A stretch of 37,424 bases of DNA from the NCBI GenBank assembly GCA_937891565.1, contig CALAHA010000220.1, positions 1-37,424 of the forward strand. Direction: 5' to 3'. A program made the translations under genes and the position numbers. Position 1 is the stretch's first letter. Every line of letters starts with the position of its first letter. The DNA is from an uncultured Ilumatobacter sp. (GTDB lineage: Bacteria; Actinomycetota; Acidimicrobiia; Acidimicrobiales; Ilumatobacteraceae). Of this stretch, positions 25,912 to 33,847 are shown piece after piece. The notes under the pieces are model-generated. The model saw only the letters and a list, made by a program, of their open reading frames with translations. It searched no databases and was not told the origin of the DNA.

Positions 25912-26622
25912 TCAGGTGCGCCAGATGGGGTCGCGAACGTCGTCGAACGTTGCCGGGGCTTGTACCCCGTTGATGGCGTCGAACGCCATATCGCCCCACC
26001 AGCCAACGCCAGCCGTGGCCTCTGGGAACTGCCCTTGGGCGAACCAGCCGACGTCGCCGGTCTCGAGCGGGTGCGGATTGAGCGACCCTCCCGTGGCACG
26101 GCAGTGGAACAACAGCATGTACATGCCGAATCGGCTGAAACCCATGCGTTGGCCGTCGACCACGCCGAGCAGGCGGGTGGGCTCGCACTCGATGCCGGTC
26201 TCTTCGTGGACTTCTTTGACGGCGACCTCAGCGGGCGAGTAGCCAACATCGGCCCAACCCGTGGGATATAGCCAGACGCCAGAGTCTTTGCGCTGAACCA
26301 GCAGCATCTCGCCGTTGTCGTTGCCGACGATGACACCGACTGCGACCTTCGGGGTGACGTAACCGGGCACGCCTTCGCCGATCGACTCGACCCATTCGCC
26401 CACGAACTCGTCGCGGGCGGTGTCTGACCTGGAAACGCCTGCAGCCGCAGCCTTGATGTCGCCAGCAACGTGCAACACCTCTTCAAAGCGTTCACGTTCG
26501 TACAGGCTTTCGGTGAAGCCCATCCCGGTCCGGGCAATGCCAGCGAGCGTTTCGCTCCAGCGCGCCAGGTCTACTGCCATGTCAGGGCTCACCGCGTCAC
26601 CTTCGGACTTGTCGCTGCTCAC
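25912..26622 (-). CDS. NUDIX hydrolase with an N-terminal helical domain
   Basis: 236 residues. The N-terminal ~85 residues are the NUDIX_N-type helical domain (DLARWSETLAGIARTGMGF). The Nudix box runs from Gly122 to Gly143; the metal-binding core KEVHEE (136-141) is kept, but the first conserved glutamate of the consensus is Tyr128 and the usual Arg is Lys136. GWADVGYSP is nonetheless close to the GGWADVxxSP form found in this subgroup, which hydrolyses ADP-ribose or related nucleoside diphosphate compounds. GTG at 26622 is preferred over 26631 because TAGCGT (complement 26630-26635) lies 7 nt before it. Located 59 bp after glnD in the same direction, but with its own promoter. Confidence 0.9.
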   Translation of the reverse strand: MSSDKSEGDAVSPDMAVDLARWSETLAGIARTGMGFTESLYERERFEEVLHVAGDIKAAAAGVSRSDTARDEFVGEWVESIGEGVPGYVTPKVAVGVIVGNDNGEMLLVQRKDSGVWLYPTGWADVGYSPAEVAVKEVHEETGIECEPTRLLGVVDGQRMGFSRFGMYMLLFHCRATGGSLNPHPLETGDVGWFAQGQFPEATAGVGWWGDMAFDAINGVQAPATFDDVRDPIWRT

Positions 26623-26681
26623 CTGGTGCACGCTACGTCATCGGAACGGGTACAGCAGGTTCGTGCCATCCAGGTCGAAAC

Positions 26682-29015
26682 TCAGGTGGCTGCGTGCAGG
26701 ATTGCGCGCTGGATTTCTTTGCGATGGAATTTGTCGGTAACGAGCTCCCCCGCCGACGTGCGGACATAGAACGTGTCAACGACCTCAATGCCAATGGTGT
26801 CCACCGTGGCATGACGGATGTCGAGGCCAAGCTCGCCGATCGCTTTCGTGATCTGATGAAGAATCCCGATCTTCGTGGCCGCACGAACTTCGATCACCGT
26901 GGCGTTGCTCGATGCGTCGTCATGAAACACCACCTTCGGCGGCTCCGGCTGCTGCGCCTGGGTGCGGCGGCGACGCCGATAGGTCTTGGCCCGTTCGACG
27001 AGCCGCGACTCGATCGCCAACTGATGAGCGAGTGCACGACCGAGGTCGGTCTTGAGCGTGCGCCAGGCAATCCCATCTTCAGGCAGGATGATGCGGAACT
27101 CAGATGCCGCCATGCCCTGCTCGTCGGAGTGCGCCCGAGCTGTGAGTACGTCGAGCCCGTGCAGCGAGAGTACGCCGGCAACCTGGCTGAACGTACCGGC
27201 CGAGTCGGGGCTGACAACGGTGATCACGTCGTCCTTGCGATGCATGGCAATCTCGCCGGCCGCCATCAGCATCAGTGTGCTGGCGTCGGGGAACAGGCTC
27301 CAGGTGACCTCAGCGACGTTGCCGCCACCGAGCACGTGGCGCACACGAGCCGCCAGTTCGTTGACGAGGTCTTCTTTCCACGAGCCCCATGCCGACGGGC
27401 CGGTGGCGAGTGAGTCGGCTTCGGTGAGTGCATGCAATAGATCGAGTCGTTCGACCGAGCCGAGGGATTCCGCCACCTGGTTGATCGTGGCTTCGTCAGT
27501 GAGGTCACGGCGAACAGCGACGTCGGGGAGCAGCAGGTGATGCTCGACCATGGCAACAAGCGTGTCGACGTCGGCTGTCGGGAGTCCGAGTTTCGGGCCG
27601 ACCTGTCGCACGAGCTCCATGCCGACGATCGTGTGATCACCCGGGTAACCCTTGCCGAGATCGTGGAACAGTCCGCCGAGCACGAGGAGGTCGGGTCGGG
27701 CAACGCGATCAACGAGTTGCGATGCGTTCGCTGCGGCTTCCCACAGGTGCCGATCAACGGTGAAGCGGTGGTAGGCGTTGCGCTGCGGTTTGGACCGGTT
27801 CGGTTCCCACTCGGGAAGCAGCCGGGCGAACAACTCTCGTTGATCGAGCGCTTCGAGTACACGAATCGAACGGTGACCTTCGAGGAGTAGTGCCACAAGT
27901 TGGGCAGTGGCGCCCACCGGCCAAATGCCCTTCCACGGTTCGACCTCATCGTGCAGCCTGTCGAGCGTGCTCCGACCAATCCGGCAGTCGTTGCGCGCAG
28001 CAGCGACTGCTGCTTGAAGAACGAGCGTGGGGTCCGCAACCGGGTCGGCGCAATCGGCCAATTCGATTTCGCCATTTCGCAGCACGATGCCTGACGAGAT
28101 GGCACGATCCGGCAGGCGGTCGGCGGTCGCGACCGATCGGCCCCAGTTCTCGTCGACGAGCCACGCAATCGTGCGGCCAGCTGCGGCGATGTCGGTCATC
28201 AAGTCGTCAGCATCATTCCAGCCGCCGACTTCAGCCGTCGAGTCTTGATCTTCGAGGCGCAGGACGTCGCCTGGCCGTCCGGTGGAGCAATGGAGCGCGA
28301 CTCGCGCCCCGAGCAGTACGTCGTAGCAGCGCTCAAGCTCGATGAGATCTTCGGGAAGGATCGACAGCCCACTCTCGTTTGCCCACTTGAGCGAGTGGAC
28401 GTCGCGCAGGCCGCCGTGACCCAGTTTGAGATCAGGTTCGAGGCGATACGCCACGTCGCCGGCATTGTCTTGGCGTTCGCGCACCCGGGCACGTAGCGCG
28501 GCGAGGAATGTGCCGCTTTGCCTGTCCCAGCTGGCGCGGCCCTTGGTCGTCACTTCGTCGGCGAGATCGCGATCGCCGGCGAGGAATCGAGCCGTGAGCA
28601 ACGCTGTTGCGGAGTCGAGATCTGCAGTGATAATTGTCAACTGTTCCTTGACGGTGCGCACTGCGTGACCGAGCTTGACGCCTGCATCCCACAGCGGATA
28701 CCAGAGCGCACTCGCCACTGCCTCGACCGTGGGTGCGGTCTTCTTGCCTTTGAGGTCGTGGACGAGGAGCAGATCGAGGTCGCTCCAGGGAGCAAGTTCG
28801 CTGCGTCCAAACCCCCCGACGGCGAGCAGCGCGAACCGACCCTTGGCTGGAGCGTGCTCGGCGACTGCTGCGTCGAACAGCGAACGAACCCACTCGTCGG
28901 TGATGGCAGCAAGTGACTCGCAGTACGCGGTCCCGCCATTGCGGAGGTCGCCGGGGTGCGCAGCAGCAGCTGCATCGAGGTGGCCCTGCCGGCTACCCGG
29001 CAAGAGCGCGCTCAT
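26682..29015 (-). CDS. glnD: [Protein-PII] uridylyltransferase GlnD
   Basis: 777-residue bifunctional nitrogen-signal enzyme that adds or removes UMP (AMP in many actinobacteria) on PII proteins. Nucleotidyltransferase domain: GGFGRSELAPWSDLDLLL (68-84) with Asp79 and Asp81 as metal ligands. HD hydrolase domain with His451-Asp452 in LGGLFHDLGKGYPGDHT. Two C-terminal ACT domains (about 600-665, DVITVVSPDSAGTFSQVAGVL, and 705-775, KIGILHQITKAIGELGLDI) sense glutamine. It is shorter than E. coli GlnD (890 residues) mainly at the N-terminus. No glnB/glnK or amtB gene is in the window. GAGGT lies before the ATG. Confidence 0.95.
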   Translation of the reverse strand: MSALLPGSRQGHLDAAAAAHPGDLRNGGTAYCESLAAITDEWVRSLFDAAVAEHAPAKGRFALLAVGGFGRSELAPWSDLDLLLVHDLKGKKTAPTVEAVASALWYPLWDAGVKLGHAVRTVKEQLTIITADLDSATALLTARFLAGDRDLADEVTTKGRASWDRQSGTFLAALRARVRERQDNAGDVAYRLEPDLKLGHGGLRDVHSLKWANESGLSILPEDLIELERCYDVLLGARVALHCSTGRPGDVLRLEDQDSTAEVGGWNDADDLMTDIAAAGRTIAWLVDENWGRSVATADRLPDRAISSGIVLRNGEIELADCADPVADPTLVLQAAVAAARNDCRIGRSTLDRLHDEVEPWKGIWPVGATAQLVALLLEGHRSIRVLEALDQRELFARLLPEWEPNRSKPQRNAYHRFTVDRHLWEAAANASQLVDRVARPDLLVLGGLFHDLGKGYPGDHTIVGMELVRQVGPKLGLPTADVDTLVAMVEHHLLLPDVAVRRDLTDEATINQVAESLGSVERLDLLHALTEADSLATGPSAWGSWKEDLVNELAARVRHVLGGGNVAEVTWSLFPDASTLMLMAAGEIAMHRKDDVITVVSPDSAGTFSQVAGVLSLHGLDVLTARAHSDEQGMAASEFRIILPEDGIAWRTLKTDLGRALAHQLAIESRLVERAKTYRRRRRTQAQQPEPPKVVFHDDASSNATVIEVRAATKIGILHQITKAIGELGLDIRHATVDTIGIEVVDTFYVRTSAGELVTDKFHRKEIQRAILHAAT

Positions 29016-29137
29016 CTGACCTCGCTCGAGCGGTGACTTGCGCAGTTACTGGCGCGACTACCACCCTTGTCGGAGGTGGCTTCGATGGGGAGGTTGCCTT
29101 CTAGAGCGTCGATCGTCAGATCATACGCAACTGGTGA

Positions 29138-29149
29138 CAGGCATGCCTG
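29138..29149. promoter_or_regulatory. 12-bp palindrome in the glnD/SBP gap
   Basis: CAGGCATGCCTG lies in the 239-bp divergent gap between glnD and the substrate-binding protein. A TTGACA occurs at 29181-29186 without a matching -10 box. I see no gene in this gap. Confidence 0.3.
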
Positions 29150-29241
29150 GACGTTCACTGCCGGCCGCCACGGCGCCTTCTTGACATTTTCCAGAAGAAA
29201 CGTTGCAGGCTTGGTGCCCGACCTGACGGCCTCCACTCTTC

Positions 29242-29247
29242 TACTGT
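29242..29247 (+). promoter_or_regulatory. -10 element of a leaderless promoter (substrate-binding protein)
   Basis: TACTGT ends 7 nt before the ATG at 29255; no ribosome binding site is present. Confidence 0.55.
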
Positions 29248-29254
29248 GCAACCC

Positions 29255-30511
29255 ATGAGCCGTCCAGCGTTGCGCATCGTTGGTGTCGCTTGCGCCATGG
29301 CCACCCTTGCTGCTGCGTGCACTGGCGGCGGCGACAGCGAGCCTGCATCCACCGTTCCTGCTCCAACCTCGACGATCACTCCCCAACGTTCGGGGGACGA
29401 TCAGCTCACGATCGGCCTGCTGCTGCCCTCCTCGGACCCAATCATGGGACAGGGCCTCATCGAGGCGTCGAACATTGCTGTCGAACGAATCAACGCAGCC
29501 GGCGGAGTGCTCGGCCGTCCTGTTCGAATCGTCGAACAGAACGAAGGGCTCGGCGACGGCGGCGCGGCTGGTGTTGCAGCGCTCCTGGCAAGTGACCTGC
29601 AAATCGACGCCGTAGTTGGCCCGGCATCGTCACTGACGGCCCTGAACGAACTCGACACGCTTGTGTCGGCAGGGGTGATGTCGTGCTCCCCAACGGCAAC
29701 GGCTTTGGCGCTCGACGACTTCCCCGACAACGAACTCTTTTTCCGCACCGCACCGAGTGACTCCTTGCAAGCACAGGCGATTGCCGACCTGGCGCAACGG
29801 ACGGGCGTCTCGAGCATCGCCATTGCCCACGTCGACGACATCTACGGCCGACCATTCGCCGGCGCTGTCAGCGACGCTCTGTCCGAAGGCACCCGGACCG
29901 TCACCACCTACCCATTCGTGCGCGGCGACGGAATGCTCGAAGACATAGCCCAAGACGTCGTCGAATCAGGGGCACAAGTCGTGGTCGTACTCGCTGGCAG
30001 CGATGACGGCACCGCCTTCCTCGAGGCGTTGAGTAAAACCAACTTCGGGTCACTGATCGACGTCATCGTCAACGATCAGTTCCGCGATCCAGCCGGAGCG
30101 CAGCGTATTGAAGCACTCGATCCCAGCTTGCGCGATCGTGTCCGTGGAGTGGCTCCCCAAGCTCAGTCGACTGACGAAGACCGGCCGTTCGATCCGCCGG
30201 GTCTCTTCGCCGCGAACGCCTTCGACTGCGTCAACTTGATTGCGCTCGCCGTCGACCTGGTCGGAACGGACGATCCGTCGGTGTTTGCCACACAAATTCC
30301 GGCGTTGACGACCCGTGGCCGAGTATGCCGATCGTTCGAGGAGTGTCAGAGGCTCCTCGACGAGAGCCTGAACATCAACTACAACGGGCCCGACGGAATC
30401 ACCGAGTTGCTCGTCGTTGGCCACCCTGCACGGGCCCGCTTCGACGTGTTCGCATTCGATGAGACCGGCCGCGGTGTGTTCGAGCAGTCGATCGTTGCCT
30501 CGCGCCTCTAA
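29255..30511 (+). CDS. ABC transporter substrate-binding lipoprotein, branched-chain amino acid type
   Basis: 418-residue exported protein of the periplasmic-binding type I (Leu/Ile/Val-like, Peripla_BP_6) family. The N-terminus MSRPALRIVGVACAMATLAA is a lipoprotein signal peptide ending in a lipobox-like LAAAC, so Cys22 should carry the lipid. Then come a Ser/Thr/Pro linker and the binding fold: LTIGLLLPSSDPIMGQGLIEA, INAAGGVLGRPVRIVEQNEG (the family 'iNaaGGvlGrpv' block), VDAVVGPASS, and SIAIAHVDDIYGRPFA. No permease or ATPase gene is next to it, so it may serve a distant transporter or act as a sensor. ATG at 29255 preferred over the GTG at 29246, which overlaps the -10 box. Confidence 0.93.
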   Translation: MSRPALRIVGVACAMATLAAACTGGGDSEPASTVPAPTSTITPQRSGDDQLTIGLLLPSSDPIMGQGLIEASNIAVERINAAGGVLGRPVRIVEQNEGLGDGGAAGVAALLASDLQIDAVVGPASSLTALNELDTLVSAGVMSCSPTATALALDDFPDNELFFRTAPSDSLQAQAIADLAQRTGVSSIAIAHVDDIYGRPFAGAVSDALSEGTRTVTTYPFVRGDGMLEDIAQDVVESGAQVVVVLAGSDDGTAFLEALSKTNFGSLIDVIVNDQFRDPAGAQRIEALDPSLRDRVRGVAPQAQSTDEDRPFDPPGLFAANAFDCVNLIALAVDLVGTDDPSVFATQIPALTTRGRVCRSFEECQRLLDESLNINYNGPDGITELLVVGHPARARFDVFAFDETGRGVFEQSIVASRL

Positions 30512-30528
30512 ATCTCCGCCCGCAATTT

Positions 30529-30549
30529 CACCCTGCAATGGCAGGGGTG
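30529..30549. terminator. Short hairpin between convergent genes
   Basis: CACCCTGC (30529-30536) and GCAGGGGTG (30541-30549) pair with one bulged base around AATG, in the 52-bp gap between the substrate-binding protein and hemQ. No T-run. Confidence 0.45.
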
Positions 30550-30563
30550 CTGAGGGCGTCAGT

Positions 30564-31217
30564 TCAGAAAATGTTCTCGATGTATTCGAGGTATCCGACG
30601 TAGAAGGCACCGAACTCGCCGTAGAGGGCTGAACCCTCATCGAAACGCATCGTGTACACGACTTCTTTGACGACGTCGGGGCTCTTGGCAAACAGCGTGA
30701 CGCCCCACTCGAAGTCGTCGAGGCCGGTTGAGCCGGAGATGACCTGGGCGACCTTGCCGGCGAACTGACGGCCGCTCTTGCCGTGCTCCATCATCATCTC
30801 GTAACGACGCTCGAACGGCGTCGCAAACCAGTTGGCGCCCTGCTCACGCTTCTTGCTCATCGGGTAAAAGCAGAATGCGTTGAGGCCCTCGGGCGGGATA
30901 GTCGGGGTGAGCCGACCGCGCAACATCTCTTCGGGCATGCCCTTCGTGTACTCGGAGATCTCGGTGATCGAAACGTAGCTGTCGACGATGTCGAAGCCCG
31001 CCTGCTGGAGCCCAGTTTGTAGCCGCCGCAGCGTGCGCCAATCAGCGCAGAGCGCCATGAACGCCACGTCGGACTTGTGTCCAATCATCGCAGCAGTGAT
31101 CACTTGGCAATCCGCTTCTTCTGCTTCCTTGACCGCAGCGATGATCGCTTCTCGATCGAGGTTCGGGGTCGACTTCCCAAAGAGGTGAACGACGCTGAGA
31201 CCTTGCTCCATCAACAT
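30564..31217 (-). CDS. hemQ: Coproheme decarboxylase HemQ (chlorite-dismutase-like family)
   Basis: 217 residues. HemQ converts coproheme III to haem b using peroxide, the last step of the coproporphyrin-dependent pathway of Gram-positive bacteria. The catalytic Tyr lies in YPMSK (Tyr118), matching Tyr147 of Listeria HemQ, and the proximal haem ligand His145 is 27 residues further on, the same distance as in Listeria (147 to 174). Lys122 of the motif is also kept. The chlorite dismutase arginine is not evident, consistent with HemQ. Start at 31217 is preferred because TAGCGT (complement 31225-31230) lies 7 nt upstream; a GTG at 31226 overlaps it. No other haem gene is in the window. Confidence 0.95.
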   Translation of the reverse strand: MLMEQGLSVVHLFGKSTPNLDREAIIAAVKEAEEADCQVITAAMIGHKSDVAFMALCADWRTLRRLQTGLQQAGFDIVDSYVSITEISEYTKGMPEEMLRGRLTPTIPPEGLNAFCFYPMSKKREQGANWFATPFERRYEMMMEHGKSGRQFAGKVAQVISGSTGLDDFEWGVTLFAKSPDVVKEVVYTMRFDEGSALYGEFGAFYVGYLEYIENIF

Positions 31218-31224
31218 ACAGGCC

Positions 31225-31230
31225 ACGCTA
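31225..31230 (-). promoter_or_regulatory. -10 element of a leaderless promoter (hemQ)
   Basis: Minus-strand TAGCGT ends 7 nt before the ATG at 31217. Confidence 0.55.
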
Positions 31231-31304
31231 CTGGCGAATCGGCGGGCCAGGCTTCGGCCGGACGAACCCGCCGTTCAGTGCAGCTCAGACGAAACCAGAC
31301 GAGA

Positions 31305-32129
31305 TCAAAGCCGTTCGGGTGCGTAGACGTTGAACGTTGTGCCACGAACGAAGCCCGCAAGCATCAGGTTCGCCCGACGTGCGGCGTCGACAGCCAACGC
31401 TGTCGGTGCACTCACCGCGACGACTGCACTGAAACCTCCGGCCCATGCCTTCTGGACCATTTCGATGCTGGCTCGGCCGCTCACGAAAAGCCCGAACTGT
31501 TCGTCGCTCTCTGCCGGCAAGGTTTGGGCAGGGTCGAGCAACATCGAACCAATGACCTTGTCGACGGCATTGTGACGGCCGACGTCTTCGCGCATCAGCA
31601 CAACGTCGCCGGAACGGGTGAACGCTGCAGCGGCGTGGACCGAGCCGGTCCGGGCAAACAGCCCTTGGTCACCGAGCACCCGGTCGGGCATACCTGCAAT
31701 GACGTCAAGATCGAAAGCTTCGCTGGACGGAATCGGCGCAAGCCGGGCGCAGAGGTCGTCGATCTGTTCGCTTCCGCACCATCCGCAACTGGACGACACG
31801 TTGCCGAGGCGTGGCGTCGGTTGAGGGGCACGGCCACCGGTCTCGACTGTGACGATGTTGAGCTCGCTGCCGACTGCGCTCCCGTCGACGCAGTAACGAA
31901 CGCCGACGATCGAAGCGCCTCCAAGCAACCCTTCCGTATGGCAGAACCCGGCCGCCAACTCGAAGTCGTTACCAGGTGTGCGCATCGTGGTGGCGGTCAG
32001 CGTTCCGTCGAGCTGGATCGACATGGGCTCCTCGACGATCAGTTCGTCGGGGGTGCGCTTCGTCTGGCGAGCTTCGCCGAGGCCAGTCACCTTCGTGATG
32101 AGCATCCGCTCGGATCGACGACGTGCCAT
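31305..32129 (-). CDS. fdhD: Formate dehydrogenase accessory sulfurtransferase FdhD
   Basis: 274 residues. FdhD moves sulfur from a cysteine desulfurase to the molybdenum cofactor of formate dehydrogenases. The reactive pair is Cys115-GW-Cys118 in SSSCGWCG; REDVGRHNAVDKVIG and FVSGRASIEMVQKA are further family blocks. The presence of FdhD implies a Mo/W-bis-MGD formate dehydrogenase elsewhere in the genome; none is in the window. TAACCT (complement 32136-32141) lies 6 nt before the ATG, and a 12-bp tandem repeat starts just upstream of it. hemQ follows after 87 bp in the same direction but has its own promoter. Confidence 0.96.
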   Translation of the reverse strand: MARRRSERMLITKVTGLGEARQTKRTPDELIVEEPMSIQLDGTLTATTMRTPGNDFELAAGFCHTEGLLGGASIVGVRYCVDGSAVGSELNIVTVETGGRAPQPTPRLGNVSSSCGWCGSEQIDDLCARLAPIPSSEAFDLDVIAGMPDRVLGDQGLFARTGSVHAAAAFTRSGDVVLMREDVGRHNAVDKVIGSMLLDPAQTLPAESDEQFGLFVSGRASIEMVQKAWAGGFSAVVAVSAPTALAVDAARRANLMLAGFVRGTTFNVYAPERL

Positions 32130-32135
32130 GCGTGC

Positions 32136-32141
32136 AGGTTA
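32136..32141 (-). promoter_or_regulatory. -10 element of a leaderless promoter (fdhD)
   Basis: Minus-strand TAACCT ends 6 nt before the ATG at 32129. Confidence 0.55.
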
Positions 32142-32152
32142 CGCGCACGGCA

Positions 32153-32188
32153 CGACCGACAGCGCGACCGACAGCGCGACCGACAGCG
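32153..32188. repeat. 12-bp tandem repeat, three copies, upstream of fdhD
   Basis: CGACCGACAGCG occurs three times without a gap, followed by CGA. It covers the -35 region of the fdhD promoter and lies in the divergent gap with the MFS gene. The rest of the 179-bp gap holds no gene. Confidence 0.9.
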
Positions 32189-32295
32189 CGAGATAGTGGC
32201 GACGGACTCGCTGATGCGCGCTGGGCCGGGCTTCATCTCGACGGCATCGTCGACTGATCCAACATTGCGGCTCCGCCAAAACAGGCCGGCTGGAA

Positions 32296-32301
32296 TAGCG
32301 T
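32296..32301 (+). promoter_or_regulatory. -10 element of a leaderless promoter (MFS transporter)
   Basis: TAGCGT ends 7 nt before the ATG at 32309. Confidence 0.55.
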
Positions 32302-32308
32302 CAGCGAC

Positions 32309-33490
32309 ATGAGCAGCCCCACGTCCCGATCGGCACGGCTGCCGCTGTACTTTGGCGGGTTGATGGGTCCGTTCGGCACCGTCGTGATCGTCCCGATGTT
32401 CCCTGAGCTCCGGGAGACCTTTGGCGCTTCGTCCGCAGCCGTCAGCTGGGGTTTCACGATCTACATGCTCCCCTTTGCTGCAGCGCTCCTCGTCTCGGGC
32501 ACGCTCGGCGAACGCTGGGGTCGGCGCCGAACGGTCCGATCGACGTACATACTTTTCTTCGCCGCATCCCTCGCATGTGCCCTGGCACCGAACCTCACAG
32601 TCTTCCTCGTCGGGCGCGCGTGTCAAGGCGTCGCCAATGCGTTCATCACGCCCTTGTTGGTCGCCGGGCTCGCCGAGATTGTCGAGCCAGCTGCATTCGG
32701 CCGAGCTGTCGGCGTCTACTCGAGCTTCCAAGCTGCCGGGGGTGGTCTCGCACCCGTCATCGGCGGGCTCGCTGCTGACGTCAATTGGCGGTGGGCATTC
32801 GTCGGCGTGGCGATCCTGGCAGCCGTCCTGGCAGCCGCTCCCCCGCCCGGGGAACCGCGCGTCGACGCAGCACCGCCAGAATTCCGACCACTCTTGACCA
32901 AACGCATGTTGATCTTTGGTGGCGGGGTGTTTTTCGCAGCGGCTGGTCCAATCGGCATCGCCGTCCTGGTTGGCGTCGCAGCGCGCGACGAGTTGGGCCT
33001 GTCGGGCGGCGGAGCAGGCCTGTTGCTGATCTGCGGACCGCTTGCCGCGATGATCACTGGTCCGTTCTGGGGCCGGCTACTCGACCACTGGGGCCATCGG
33101 CGGAGCAGCCTGGTTGCCACGGCCGCTGCAACAACGGTCGGCGGGCTCCTCGCCCTGGGCACCACACCCGTCTTGCTCGCCATGATCAGCGCGGTCAGCG
33201 GTGCACTGATCGGTTTCGTCGTCGTTGTCGTGCAGTCGATGGCGAGCACCATTGTCGACGGCAACCGAGGCGGCGCTCTGTCGTTCGTGCTGGCCTTCCG
33301 ATTTCTCGGGCACGGCATTGGCCCAGTCGTCTGGATTCCTGTACTTGTGATCAGCGCTCCGTGGGGCCTGATCGGTGCTTCCGCGCTCGGAATCATTACG
33401 TTCGCCGCATTCTGGATAGTGACCCAACCAACGAGCACAGCAGCGCATTCCCCGTCCCGACGTGACGCTTCCCCAGCTATACCCGACTAG
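32309..33490 (+). CDS. Major facilitator superfamily transporter
   Basis: 393-residue membrane protein with about 12 hydrophobic helices in two halves. MFS motif A is seen after helix 2 (GTLGERWGRRR, about 64-74) and a related GRLLDHWGHRR occurs in the second half. The N-terminus is short (MSSPTSRSARLPLYFGGLMG) and helix 4 carries GRACQGVANAFITPL, as in drug/proton antiporters of the DHA1/DHA2 type. Substrate unknown. It is followed 30 bp later by the cysO-like gene, which has its own leaderless promoter. Confidence 0.93.
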   Translation: MSSPTSRSARLPLYFGGLMGPFGTVVIVPMFPELRETFGASSAAVSWGFTIYMLPFAAALLVSGTLGERWGRRRTVRSTYILFFAASLACALAPNLTVFLVGRACQGVANAFITPLLVAGLAEIVEPAAFGRAVGVYSSFQAAGGGLAPVIGGLAADVNWRWAFVGVAILAAVLAAAPPPGEPRVDAAPPEFRPLLTKRMLIFGGGVFFAAAGPIGIAVLVGVAARDELGLSGGGAGLLLICGPLAAMITGPFWGRLLDHWGHRRSSLVATAAATTVGGLLALGTTPVLLAMISAVSGALIGFVVVVVQSMASTIVDGNRGGALSFVLAFRFLGHGIGPVVWIPVLVISAPWGLIGASALGIITFAAFWIVTQPTSTAAHSPSRRDASPAIPD

Positions 33491-33508
33491 TTCAGTAGGG
33501 ATTACCGG

Positions 33509-33514
33509 TATCGT
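33509..33514 (+). promoter_or_regulatory. -10 element of a leaderless promoter (cysO)
   Basis: TATCGT ends 6 nt before the ATG at 33521. Confidence 0.55.
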
Positions 33515-33520
33515 GTCCTG

Positions 33521-33796
33521 ATGGCAGTGAACGTCCGAATCCCCACCACGATGCGCCCAATCACGGGAGGCGAAAAGCAGGTCGCCCTCGAGCCCGGCTC
33601 GCTCTCCGAGGTCATTGCTGCCCTCGAAGCCAAACACCCCGGCATGGGCGAACGCCTCCTCGACGAAGACGGAGCGTTGCGTAAGTTCGTCAACGTATTC
33701 GTTGACGACGATGACGTCCGCTACCTCAACGGCCTCGACACCGCAGTCCACGACAACTGGACCGTCAGCATCATTCCTGCTGTCGCCGGCGGCTGA
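33521..33796 (+). CDS. cysO: CysO-like ubiquitin-fold sulfur carrier protein
   Basis: 91-residue ThiS/MoaD-fold protein ending in PAVAGG, the diglycine tail that is thiocarboxylated. From memory the whole protein tracks M. tuberculosis CysO closely (VxIPTxxRPxTGG at the start, GxxERLxD, KFVNVFVDDDDVRYLNGL, and the same last six residues). CysO-thiocarboxylate gives sulfur to O-phosphoserine through CysM, and Mec then releases cysteine. Neither cysM nor mec lies beside it here; the neighbours are an MFS transporter and a glycerate kinase. MoaD of the molybdopterin pathway is an alternative, made less likely by the sequence. Confidence 0.88.
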   Translation: MAVNVRIPTTMRPITGGEKQVALEPGSLSEVIAALEAKHPGMGERLLDEDGALRKFVNVFVDDDDVRYLNGLDTAVHDNWTVSIIPAVAGG

Positions 33797-33836
33797 TCCA
33801 GGTTTCGACTCCACTCCGGTCCGGCGGCAACCGGCG

Positions 33837-33842
33837 TAAGGT
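33837..33842 (+). promoter_or_regulatory. -10 element of a leaderless promoter (glycerate kinase)
   Basis: TAAGGT ends 5 nt before the ATG at 33848. Confidence 0.5.
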
Positions 33843-33847
33843 GAGCT

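Noticed and set aside
29012..29602. Minus-strand open frame covering the glnD/SBP gap
   Set aside because: It overlaps the lipoprotein gene start antisense, has no recognisable domain and no promoter or ribosome binding site.
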